Assembly: GCA_030066885.1 (NCBI GenBank)
Contig: JASJAT010000052.1
Location: 1 to 60,405, forward strand
Source of the DNA: Arenicellales bacterium
Lineage (GTDB): Bacteria > Pseudomonadota > Gammaproteobacteria > Arenicellales > JAANXG01
Reading direction: 5' to 3'
DNA: 60,405 nt
The position numbers and the translations under genes were made by a program. This document shows, one piece after another, positions 1-8,536 of this stretch. The stretch's first letter is position 1, and each line of letters starts with the position of its first letter. The notes beneath the pieces are model-generated. The model was not told the DNA's origin, did no database searches, and worked only from the letters and a program-made list of their open reading frames with translations.

Positions 1-191
1 CCCGAAAATCCCTGTGTCGGCAGTTCGAAAAATCGGTTTAGTGACAGTTAATTCATGGCGCAAGCACTGCGCATTTATTAAGTATTCCTCAAACCCTCAT
101 GTATGACTTAGCAGTCGAATTCAGATGGTATTGTCAGTAGTTAGAAAGACGACTTTCCAGTCGCTTGCCAGTGACTCACACCCACCTTGGG

Positions 192-220
192 TTGACATCT
201 AACGGCCAACATTGGAAAAT
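192..220 (+). promoter_or_regulatory. Candidate sigma70 promoter of the phasin gene (TTGACA - 17 bp - GAAAAT)
   Basis: TTGACA at 192-197, 17-bp spacer, GAAAAT at 215-220, upstream of ATG at 261. Confidence 0.55.
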
Positions 221-234
221 GTTGCAGTGCAACA
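220..234. promoter_or_regulatory. Palindromic operator TGTTGCA-G-TGCAACA, candidate PhaR-type site
   Basis: Perfect 7-bp inverted repeat around one base, directly after the -10 of the phasin promoter; same architecture as the site at 4607-4621. Confidence 0.6.
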
Positions 235-260
235 ATTATGGTCTTTTACGGAGAAACAAA

Positions 261-731
261 ATGTCTGCAAAAAACCAAAACCCTTTTGATTTTTCAGAGT
301 ATTTTGCCCAGATCGATCCCACGTCAGTACTCAAGGAATGGCAGAAGATGCTTAACGCAAGCGGCCTACCCACGGTAGATCATAGTGCCCTGTTCGAGAC
401 CCAGAGCAAGAATCTGTATGCATTGATTGCCGCTAATCAATCAGTGATGGCCGGTGCCCGTAATCTCATGCAACGTCAAGGTGAGCTTTTGCAGGAGGCT
501 TTTGCGGAAGCGAATCGCACCATCCAGGATATGGGTAAAATCAGCGACCCAGCAGAGGCCGCCGAAAAGCAAGCCGAAATGGTAAAAGCAGCGTGCGACA
601 AGGCGCTGGCGAACTTCACCGAAATCAGTGATATGGTAGCGAAAAACTATCAGGAAGCAGCCGAAACCATCAATCAGCGATTTAGCGAATCTTTGAACGA
701 GATTAAAAACGCTATTACTGAGAACAAGTAG
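261..731 (+). CDS. Phasin family protein
   Basis: MSAKNQNPFDFSEYFAQIDPTSVLKEWQKML... short helical phasin-like protein directly upstream of phaC; GGAG RBS before ATG 261 (internal start of ORF 165..731). Confidence 0.8.
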   Translation: MSAKNQNPFDFSEYFAQIDPTSVLKEWQKMLNASGLPTVDHSALFETQSKNLYALIAANQSVMAGARNLMQRQGELLQEAFAEANRTIQDMGKISDPAEAAEKQAEMVKAACDKALANFTEISDMVAKNYQEAAETINQRFSESLNEIKNAITENK

Positions 732-865
732 CATCGGGATCATAAATACATCCCTGTTGGCAGACGACGCCTAGGATGGCGATTGAGCGCCGCAACCGAA
801 TGGTGGTCCACGTCTGTCAAAGGGGGTATGACGGGCAAGAGAGAAGCTGAAGACCAACACGAATC

Positions 866-2656
866 ATGACAAATACCCGCGATACAGATTCTCAATCTCC
901 CGACTATAGCGACCTAGTCGGAGAGTTGGCTGCCAATTTTACAGCTTGTCAGAAAGTTATGGCAGATTTCACCGAGGCTTACAAAAACATGGAAGTAGAT
1001 CCGCTCAATCTACGTGGCGCCTACGCCCACTGGTTGGTTGAAACTGCTAAAAACCCACTCCATCTGCTCGGTGCCGGGTTGAACTACTGGCAGGACGCCA
1101 TGAAGCTCTATGGGCAATCGATGTCGAGGTTGGGGAACGTCAAAACCGATCCGGTAATAGAACCGGCGAAAGACGACAGGCGATTCAACGATGAGGCCTG
1201 GCTAGAGAACCCGCTCTATGATTTCGTCAAGCAATCCTATTTGCTGAGCGCTAAGTGGATGCGCGAAGTCGCAAACCACAATAATCCTGCGGATGAAAAA
1301 ATTGCAAAGAAAGTGGCATTCTTTACTGAACGCTACGTAGAAGCGCTGTCACCTACCAACTTCGTGCTGAGCAATCCCGCGGTGCTGGAAAAAACTCTGG
1401 AGACCAAGGGTGCAAATCTGGTCATGGGTCTTAAAAACATGCTGCAGGACCTGGAGCGCGGGAACGGTCAACTCCGCATCCGTATGACTGACGAGGATGC
1501 TTTCGAACTGGGGGTAAACGTGGCTACAACACCCGGTAAAGTGGTGTTTCAGAACCGGATGATGCAGCTCATCCAATATTTACCCTCGACGGAAAAAGTA
1601 TTCAAGCGCCCGCTGTTGGTGGTACCTCCATGGATCAACAAGTTTTACATCATGGACCTACAGCCGAAGAACTCACTAATAAAGTGGCTAATCGATCAGG
1701 GTCACACGGTGTTTGTCATCTCTTGGGTCAATCCCGATGAGAGTTATCGAGATACGCCATTCGATGCTTATCTTTTAGAGGGCACTATTGCCGCCCTGGA
1801 GGCAATCGAGTCGGCGACCGGAGAAAGCACCGTCAATGCCATCGGCTACTGTATCGGCGGCACATTGCTGGCGATGACGCTGGGTTATGAAACTGCCCAC
1901 CGTCGCCCCCGCATCAAGAGCGCCACCTTTTTGACCACTATGCTAGATTTTTCCGATCCCGGTGACCTTGGTGTATTCGTCGACGAAGGTCAGGTGTCGG
2001 CGCTCAACGAAAAGATGGTGGAAAAAGGTTATCTTGACGGCAGTTCAATGGCCACTACCTTCAATCTGCTGCGAGCCAACGATTTAATCTGGTCTTTCTT
2101 CGTCAATAACTATCTGCTAGGCAACGATCCAAAACCCTTCGACTTGTTGTACTGGAATTCGGACTCCACTCGCATGCCAGCCAATATGCACAACTGGTAC
2201 CTGACCAATTTGTACATCAAGAATCTATTGAAGGAACCAGGGGGGGTTGCATTGGATGATACCGCGATCGATCTGACCGAGGTCCAAACACCGGTATGTT
2301 TTGTTTCGACCGTGGATGATCATATTGCACCGTGGCTTTCCACCTATGCAGGTGCTCAGTTGTTTGCGGGGCCGGTCAAGTTTATTTTGGGCGGTTCCGG
2401 GCACATCGCCGGGATAATCAACCCACCGGCAAACAATAAGTACGGTTACCGCTCTACCGACGAACCTCCCACCGACCCTGTCGCTTGGGCAGAAAAGGCG
2501 GACAAACACGAAGGGTCTTGGTGGCCCGAATGGGCACACTGGGCAAAACACCGAGGCGGAGACCAAATACCTGCGCGTATGCCGGGTGACGGCGAACTCG
2601 AGGTTCTGGAAGACGCGCCCGGATCTTACGTCAAGGTCAGATCTTTAGATGTCTGA
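866..2656 (+). CDS. phaC: Class I poly(3-hydroxyalkanoate) synthase
   Basis: GYCIGGT lipase-like box, PWINKFYIMDL, HIAGIINPP and WWPEWAHW motifs typical of PhaC. Confidence 0.95.
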   Translation: MTNTRDTDSQSPDYSDLVGELAANFTACQKVMADFTEAYKNMEVDPLNLRGAYAHWLVETAKNPLHLLGAGLNYWQDAMKLYGQSMSRLGNVKTDPVIEPAKDDRRFNDEAWLENPLYDFVKQSYLLSAKWMREVANHNNPADEKIAKKVAFFTERYVEALSPTNFVLSNPAVLEKTLETKGANLVMGLKNMLQDLERGNGQLRIRMTDEDAFELGVNVATTPGKVVFQNRMMQLIQYLPSTEKVFKRPLLVVPPWINKFYIMDLQPKNSLIKWLIDQGHTVFVISWVNPDESYRDTPFDAYLLEGTIAALEAIESATGESTVNAIGYCIGGTLLAMTLGYETAHRRPRIKSATFLTTMLDFSDPGDLGVFVDEGQVSALNEKMVEKGYLDGSSMATTFNLLRANDLIWSFFVNNYLLGNDPKPFDLLYWNSDSTRMPANMHNWYLTNLYIKNLLKEPGGVALDDTAIDLTEVQTPVCFVSTVDDHIAPWLSTYAGAQLFAGPVKFILGGSGHIAGIINPPANNKYGYRSTDEPPTDPVAWAEKADKHEGSWWPEWAHWAKHRGGDQIPARMPGDGELEVLEDAPGSYVKVRSLDV

Positions 2657-2691
2657 CCCCCTAACAACACATTTTAAACGAGGAGCAAAAA

Positions 2692-3879
2692 ATGACAGGC
2701 GAACGTGAAGTAGTTGTATTGAGTGGCGTGCGTACTGCGATTGGTGATTACGGTGGGGCACTGAAAGACCAGAGCCCGATCCAGCTGGCTGCAGAGGTGA
2801 TCCGTGAAGCCGTATCCCGGGCCAAGGTAGATGCAGGCGACATTGGGGCGTGTGTGATGGGTAACGTGATTCATACCGAGCCCCGAGATATGTATCTCTC
2901 CCGCGTCGCGGCCCTCGAAGGGGGTTTGTCACAGGACAGCCAAGCATTCACTCTCAACCGACTTTGCGGTAGCGGGATGCAGGCAATTGTATCCGCGGCG
3001 CAGCAGATCCTGCTCGGAGACGTAGATGCAGCCGTCGCTGGCGGTGCGGAATCTATGAGCCGCGGTGGTTATATGATGCCGAGTGCCCGTTGGGGCCAGC
3101 GCATGGGCGACGGCAGCATGGTCGATATGATGGTGGGAGCGCTAACCGATCCTTTCGATACCGTCCATATGGGCATCACTGCCGAAAACATCGCGGAAAA
3201 GTGGGACATCAAGCGTGAAGATCAAGACGCTCTGGCGGTGGAGAGTCACAAGCGGGCCGCTAGCGCCGCTGAACAAGGATACTTCAAAGAGCAGATACTG
3301 CCTTACGAAATCAAGACGCGCAAAGGCACCAACGTTTTCGACGCTGATGAACACATACGTGCTGACGCGAGCGTTGAAGGCATGGCCAAACTGCGGGCGG
3401 TATTCAAGAAGGATGGCAGCGTCACTGCCGGCAACGCCTCCGGGATCAATGACGCTGCTGCAGCGATTGTGCTGATGGAACGCAGCGTAGCGGAACAAAA
3501 GGGTTTGCAGCCCGCGATGCGTTTAGTCGGCTATGCGCTGGCTGGAGTTGACCCCAAGTACATGGGCATTGGTCCAGTACCGGCGATCAACAATGTACTG
3601 AATCGTACCGGGTTGTCCGTTTCAGATATGGACGTGATCGAACTCAATGAAGCGTTTGCCGCGCAGGCGCTGGCGGTATGTAGAGACCTGGATCTGCCGT
3701 CGGATAGAACAAATCCCAACGGCAGCGGCATATCGCTCGGACATCCTATCGGAGCCACCGGCACGATTTTGACCGTGAAAACCCTGTATGAACTACAGCG
3801 AACCGGCGGCAGATACGGCTTGGTCAGCATGTGCATTGGTGGCGGTCAGGGGATCGCCGCGGTTTTTGAACGCATCTAG
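2692..3879 (+). CDS. phaA: Acetyl-CoA C-acetyltransferase (thiolase)
   Basis: NRLCGSGMQAI, NEAFAAQAL, GHPIGATG and CIGGGQG thiolase motifs; downstream of phaC. Confidence 0.92.
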   Translation: MTGEREVVVLSGVRTAIGDYGGALKDQSPIQLAAEVIREAVSRAKVDAGDIGACVMGNVIHTEPRDMYLSRVAALEGGLSQDSQAFTLNRLCGSGMQAIVSAAQQILLGDVDAAVAGGAESMSRGGYMMPSARWGQRMGDGSMVDMMVGALTDPFDTVHMGITAENIAEKWDIKREDQDALAVESHKRAASAAEQGYFKEQILPYEIKTRKGTNVFDADEHIRADASVEGMAKLRAVFKKDGSVTAGNASGINDAAAAIVLMERSVAEQKGLQPAMRLVGYALAGVDPKYMGIGPVPAINNVLNRTGLSVSDMDVIELNEAFAAQALAVCRDLDLPSDRTNPNGSGISLGHPIGATGTILTVKTLYELQRTGGRYGLVSMCIGGGQGIAAVFERI

Positions 3880-3894
3880 CCAGATTTTTAAATC

Positions 3895-4059
3895 GAGTTG
3901 CAGTGGCACGGAGGAACCCGGGGAATAGGTGAGGCTATTTCTATAGCTTCGGAAGACGCTGGCTATAAAGCCGCGAACTCCCGAGGAAACGAAGAACGCG
4001 CCAAGGAACTCAGTGACAGAACCGGGATTCCGCTGTGTCCCTGCAGGCTGATCTGCTAG
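3895..4059 (+). pseudogene. Remnant of acetoacetyl-CoA reductase (phaB) N-terminal region
   Basis: Frame from 3922 reads GIGEAISIASEDAGYKAANSRGNEERAKELSDRTGIPLCPCRLIC*, resembling the PhaB Rossmann start (GIGEAI.IAL.DAGYKVAANY.GNEERAK.F..ETGIPV); no start codon in frame, frameshift before the GIGE motif, stop at 4057. Confidence 0.75.
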
Positions 4060-4083
4060 ATAACTATCCGCGATTGGACGAAG

Positions 4084-4371
4084 CTAAGCTTCAGCCGTAC
4101 TCAGCGACTTCGGGCCTTCGGGGTGGGTGGCGATGAAGTGTTTCAACACCTTCCGGAGCCGCTCTACTTCTTTGTCGTTGCCGTGAGATCTGGCCTCCTC
4201 GATATCGTCGAGGATGATTCTGCGCAGGTGAGGCACACCATTTTCACAGTGAATAAGATACTCCCCGAGTTCGGCAGCAATGATTTCCGGCACGTGTTCG
4301 TGCTGCGCGATCGCTTTGATTTCCTCTTCCGTGAGTTCACACATGCCAATGCAGTCTTGTAGTGTAAGCAT
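4084..4371 (-). CDS. Conserved hypothetical protein, 95 aa
   Basis: Intact ORF MLTLQDCIGMCELTEEEIKAIAQHEHVPEIIAAELGEYL..., not overlapped by a better candidate. Confidence 0.65.
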   Translation of the reverse strand: MLTLQDCIGMCELTEEEIKAIAQHEHVPEIIAAELGEYLIHCENGVPHLRRIILDDIEEARSHGNDKEVERLRKVLKHFIATHPEGPKSLSTAEA

Positions 4372-4472
4372 AACGTCTGGTTCGATTCGTTTTTCTTAGA
4401 ATAATACCCCGCGCCGAAATTTGCGTTGACTTGGATCAAAGGTAGCCGACCATCCGGATGTGGGGTCATTTT

Positions 4473-4517
4473 TCACTCAACAACCAGCCCCATCGCTGAT
4501 GGCCCCAAGTTGAGTGA
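4473..4517. other. Nested inverted repeat (possible RNA hairpin)
   Basis: TCACTCAAC ... CCATC-GCT-GATGG ... GTTGAGTGA in the divergent intergenic region. Confidence 0.5.
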
Positions 4518-4606
4518 CTCAAAATTACCCTTGAGGTGATCTTCACACCTGGGCATCACGGCGCATCTGACAAAGAGAGGATTTTAGGCCCAAAACTGAT
4601 CCAAAT

Positions 4607-4621
4607 TGCTGCAATGCAGCA
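4607..4621. promoter_or_regulatory. Palindromic operator TGCTGCA-A-TGCAGCA, candidate PhaR-type site
   Basis: Perfect 7-bp inverted repeat around one base, upstream of a TATAAT at 4632-4637; same architecture as 220-234. Confidence 0.6.
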
Positions 4622-4687
4622 TAAATGGGTATATAATTATTGGGGGCGAAACCTTGTATTTCCTGACCTACTAGAGAGGAAATCGAA

Positions 4688-5506
4688 ATGATAATCAACG
4701 ATAAGGTTGCGGTGGTAACCGGCGCCGCGAGTGGAATAGGGCTGGCTTTGTGTGAAGAACTGATTGCACGCGGGGTATTGGCCGTTGCCCTGGTTGACAT
4801 GAGCGATACCGTCTTCGAAGCAGCCGAAAAACTAAACCAGGGTGCGCCTAAAAAACCCGCCAGACCATATCAAGGAGACGTCACCGATCACGATTTTCGT
4901 AAACAGGTGTTCGACGATTTGTGTGACAATTTCGACACGGTGAACATCTGCGTCCCGGCTGCGGGAATTTTCCGTGACCGGATGGCTGTGAAGATAGACA
5001 AGGCAACAGGTGAACCCGACATATATCCGCTGGACACCTTTTACAAAGTCTTGGACGTTAACTTAATACACCCGATCTACTGGTCTATGGAGATGGTGGC
5101 GCGGGTGGCACAGCACCGCTATCGCAACGGTCTTAAAAAGTGGCATCCGAACGAGCTAATTCAGGGTTCCATAGTTTTCATTGGCTCCGTTGCATCCCAA
5201 GGAAACAAAGGACAGATATCCTACGCGACGACCAAGGCGGGCCTGGAAGGTGCGGCAACCACATTGATGAAGGAGTCAATGTATCACGGCGTACGCACCG
5301 CGGTTATTCATCCAGGCTTTGTAGATACTCCAATACTACAGGGTATGCCGGAAGGTTATATCGATAATTACATCTTACCCGACACGCAGCTTGGGCGATT
5401 GATCAAACCGGAAGAAATCGCCGACGCGATCTGCTTTCTCATCTCTAATTCTGCAGTGAGTGGTGAACTTTGGGCTGACGCCGGTTGGCATCCACCGGCC
5501 AACTAG
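4688..5506 (+). CDS. SDR family NAD(P)-dependent oxidoreductase
   Basis: TGAASGIG cofactor motif and YATTK active site. Confidence 0.85.
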   Translation: MIINDKVAVVTGAASGIGLALCEELIARGVLAVALVDMSDTVFEAAEKLNQGAPKKPARPYQGDVTDHDFRKQVFDDLCDNFDTVNICVPAAGIFRDRMAVKIDKATGEPDIYPLDTFYKVLDVNLIHPIYWSMEMVARVAQHRYRNGLKKWHPNELIQGSIVFIGSVASQGNKGQISYATTKAGLEGAATTLMKESMYHGVRTAVIHPGFVDTPILQGMPEGYIDNYILPDTQLGRLIKPEEIADAICFLISNSAVSGELWADAGWHPPAN

Positions 5507-5512
5507 CCTGCG

Positions 5513-5541
5513 GGACCAGGCGGGTTAAGGTCACCTGGTCC
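5513..5541 (+). terminator. Candidate intrinsic terminator after the SDR gene
   Basis: GGACCAGG ... CCTGGTCC stem just after the stop, followed by TGTTT. Confidence 0.5.
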
Positions 5542-5661
5542 TGTTTCGGGACTTAAAGCAATCAGCAAGCGTTTTTTCGACGTTGTAGATTCGAACTTTC
5601 ACACCATCTATCTTGTGTGTATCGATACCAGCATAAAAGGCTGACGGTGTACTAAATGTGT

Positions 5662-6726
5662 CTATGCGCCCTTCTGAACCGACAAGACGGTAAATCCCTC
5701 TCCAATGATCGCTCGCCCAATTTCTCCATCGAAACCTGCATTTCGAAGGAGTAATTCTTGCTCCTCGCGGGTGGGGACAACATTGCCCCAGGTCAATTCC
5801 TCAAATCCCGTCTGTACTGGAAATAAAAATTCTTTCATACGTGATTCTTCCAAGGTGCCTGGATAGGTTTCGTCTATGATCAGGAGCCACCCCCCAGGCC
5901 GTAGTGCTCGATGACAGCCATCTACTACTGACTGCCGGAATTGGGGTTCGATTTCGTGCAAAACCTCGATCATAACCACCGCATCTACAGAGTCTGCATC
6001 CACCGCCTCGGCGATGTCTGCCTCAATCAGAGATACTCGATCCGCAACCCCAGCCTTCTCCAAAGCAGTATTTGCAGCTTTCATGCCCGTTGGATCTATA
6101 TCCACACCAATGCACTGCGCTTTTGGAAAAGCTTTGGTGAGTTGGATGAGATGCTGTCCAGTACCACAACCGACTTCGAGAATGGATCCACCTGCGTCTA
6201 AGCGTTCCTGGAGTCCTGGAAGTTCAGGCAATAGCTTTTTTGCACTGAGCACCTGCAGTCCGGCTGTACTCTCCGCTATGACATCAGCAAAGGTTTCGCT
6301 ACGGCCTTGAAATGGGACGATCTCACCAGTTCGAAACGCCTCAAGGCAATAGCGATGATCTTCCGTTGCGAACTCTGTCCCTAATCGGACGTAACCACCC
6401 AGATAGCGTGGATGTTTAGAATTAGCCAATATCTGGTCCATATAAGGAGCGAGCCGAAATGAACGATCTTCATTTCCCTCAAGAAGCCCAAAGGAATAGG
6501 CCGTAGTGCACCAAGTCTCAACATATTGCGTGTGCAGATCCAGCGCCTGTGCGACATCCGACGCTTTAGCATCGGGAGTCTCGGCTAGCGCCTTGAACAG
6601 TCCCAATCGAATCCCTAAATCGATCAAGTGCATCGCATTAAATCCACGGCGCCATTCGAAAATCTTGGCAACCTGATCGTCAGCGGTGATGTCTTTGATT
6701 TCTCTAGATGATTTTTCTTTTGACAT
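5662..6726 (-). CDS. SAM-dependent methyltransferase
   Basis: Motif I ILEVGCGTGQHLIQL, LRPGGWLLIID; N-terminal winged-helix-like dimerisation region. Confidence 0.85.
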   Translation of the reverse strand: MSKEKSSREIKDITADDQVAKIFEWRRGFNAMHLIDLGIRLGLFKALAETPDAKASDVAQALDLHTQYVETWCTTAYSFGLLEGNEDRSFRLAPYMDQILANSKHPRYLGGYVRLGTEFATEDHRYCLEAFRTGEIVPFQGRSETFADVIAESTAGLQVLSAKKLLPELPGLQERLDAGGSILEVGCGTGQHLIQLTKAFPKAQCIGVDIDPTGMKAANTALEKAGVADRVSLIEADIAEAVDADSVDAVVMIEVLHEIEPQFRQSVVDGCHRALRPGGWLLIIDETYPGTLEESRMKEFLFPVQTGFEELTWGNVVPTREEQELLLRNAGFDGEIGRAIIGEGFTVLSVQKGA

Positions 6727-7155
6727 GAATCCTCCCTCCCAGGGTCATTAAAAGAGAGTGACGGCGAGCAATACTAGCTAATAACACTAGCGCAAAGCCA
6801 TTATTACGTTTTTAACTCGCTATGGAATCCTAGACAGCAGGAAGTAAAGACTATAGGCAGATCCCAATTCCACAGATTGATCTGGTATGACCTAACCAGA
6901 AGTAGATAATCCACGTATCTCTTTTGTTAGACGTTCATGTCGGCGAAGCAACTGAATGAGCCTGCTAATTCTCAATTAAAATAGAAGGTTATCATTGGTC
7001 ACACGTCTAGGCAGCTCGGGCTTGCGTGTGGAATTTTCAGAAAAATTTTTGTATGGCCCCCTAGAAATTAGTTGCTTGTATCGCAACGGCAGTTCGCCCA
7101 GACTTTCGTCTTGGCAATATAAGCCGAATTTACCTATTGAGGAGCTTGATCGTTT

Positions 7156-7950
7156 ATGTTGACTTCCAATCCTTTTTCCGAGCTTGCAGTATCAATTTCC
7201 CCGGGGGTTATGCAAGCCTACGTCTTTCTGGCGTTACTGCTGGTGATCGGCGGCACCATTTTTGACGTGATTCACAAAGGGAGCGCCAAGTATTTCTTCG
7301 AGAATATGCAGCGATCCAAGAAGCGAGGGGGACGAACCGTCGAGGGCGGCGAGAAAGTTGCGATCGCCGTCAAGACCATCACCCACGATGTCCTGGCCAC
7401 AAGCGAGTTGGGCAATTCAAATCGTCGCATCGCCCATTTGTTGGGTATGTACGGATTCATCCTGTTTGTCATCAGCACTGTAGTGATGATCTTCTCCTAT
7501 CCCACTGCCGGAGATGCTACGCCGGTGATTTGGCCACTGCTATGGCACCTTGGCGCACTGATGGTCTGCGCCGGTGGCTACTGGTTCTGGTTTGTCATGC
7601 GTGTAGATGTTGCGGCGGAAGGTGCCTCGCCATTCAAGCTGATGAAAGCGGATTTATTTGTCCTCTCGTTGGTGGCGACGACTACGTTCGCCCTGCTGTG
7701 GTCGTTCTTTCAGGCAGTCGGCGCCTCGGGACTGGCCGTATTCTTTTTCGTGCTGTTTGTCATTGCGGCCACGATCCTGTTTGGCGGTATTCCCTGGTCC
7801 AAGTTTGCCCACATGTTTTTCAAGCCAGCGGCAGCTTTCGAAAAACGATTGTCGGAAGCAGACGGTTCCATGAACAATCTACCTCCGCCGGCAGAGGCGC
7901 CCGCGAAGTTTGGTCTGGGAATCGAGCGGGAGCCGGCGAGCCACTACTGA
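7156..7950 (+). CDS. aprM: Putative APS reductase membrane anchor
   Basis: Multi-TM protein immediately upstream of aprB-aprA in the known aprMBA order. Confidence 0.75.
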   Translation: MLTSNPFSELAVSISPGVMQAYVFLALLLVIGGTIFDVIHKGSAKYFFENMQRSKKRGGRTVEGGEKVAIAVKTITHDVLATSELGNSNRRIAHLLGMYGFILFVISTVVMIFSYPTAGDATPVIWPLLWHLGALMVCAGGYWFWFVMRVDVAAEGASPFKLMKADLFVLSLVATTTFALLWSFFQAVGASGLAVFFFVLFVIAATILFGGIPWSKFAHMFFKPAAAFEKRLSEADGSMNNLPPPAEAPAKFGLGIEREPASHY

Positions 7951-8065
7951 TCTGTGATGGGTATGAACCAACTAGCGTCACAACAACGACTTCGAAACGA
8001 TTTATCAACTGACAGGGATCACCATACCGTCGGTTTATTCATCAATTGACAGAGTAAAAGTAACA

Positions 8066-8536
8066 ATGCCTACATTCGTATACATGACCCGCTGCGATGG
8101 CTGCGGACACTGCGTGGATATCTGCCCCTCCGATATCATGCATATCGACAAGACTTATCGGCGGGCAGTTAACATTGAACCCAACATGTGCTGGGAGTGC
8201 TATTCCTGTGTAAAGGCCTGCCCGCAGCACGCCATCGACGCCCGGGGCTACGCCGACTTTGCGCCGTTGGGCCACAGCGTAAGGGTTCGCCGAGAGGAGG
8301 AGAAGGGAATGATCTCCTGGAAAATCAAATTCCGCGACGGGCGTGAGAAAGACTTTGTTTCGCCGATCACCACTCAACCCTGGGGCGAGAAGATCCCGAA
8401 GCTCGCGGAAACCGAAGCACCTGACGACGACACCGTGAAGTCCCAGAATCTCTACTATGAGCCGCACGGCCTTGAAATCGATGGAGGGCTTCCAACGGTG
8501 CCGAAAGATAAGTTCAAACAGGGAGTGTACTACTAA
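8066..8536 (+). CDS. aprB: Adenylylsulfate reductase beta subunit
   Basis: MPTFVYMTRCDGCGHCVDICPSDIMHIDK ... CWECYSCVKACPQ ferredoxin clusters. Confidence 0.95.
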   Translation: MPTFVYMTRCDGCGHCVDICPSDIMHIDKTYRRAVNIEPNMCWECYSCVKACPQHAIDARGYADFAPLGHSVRVRREEEKGMISWKIKFRDGREKDFVSPITTQPWGEKIPKLAETEAPDDDTVKSQNLYYEPHGLEIDGGLPTVPKDKFKQGVYY

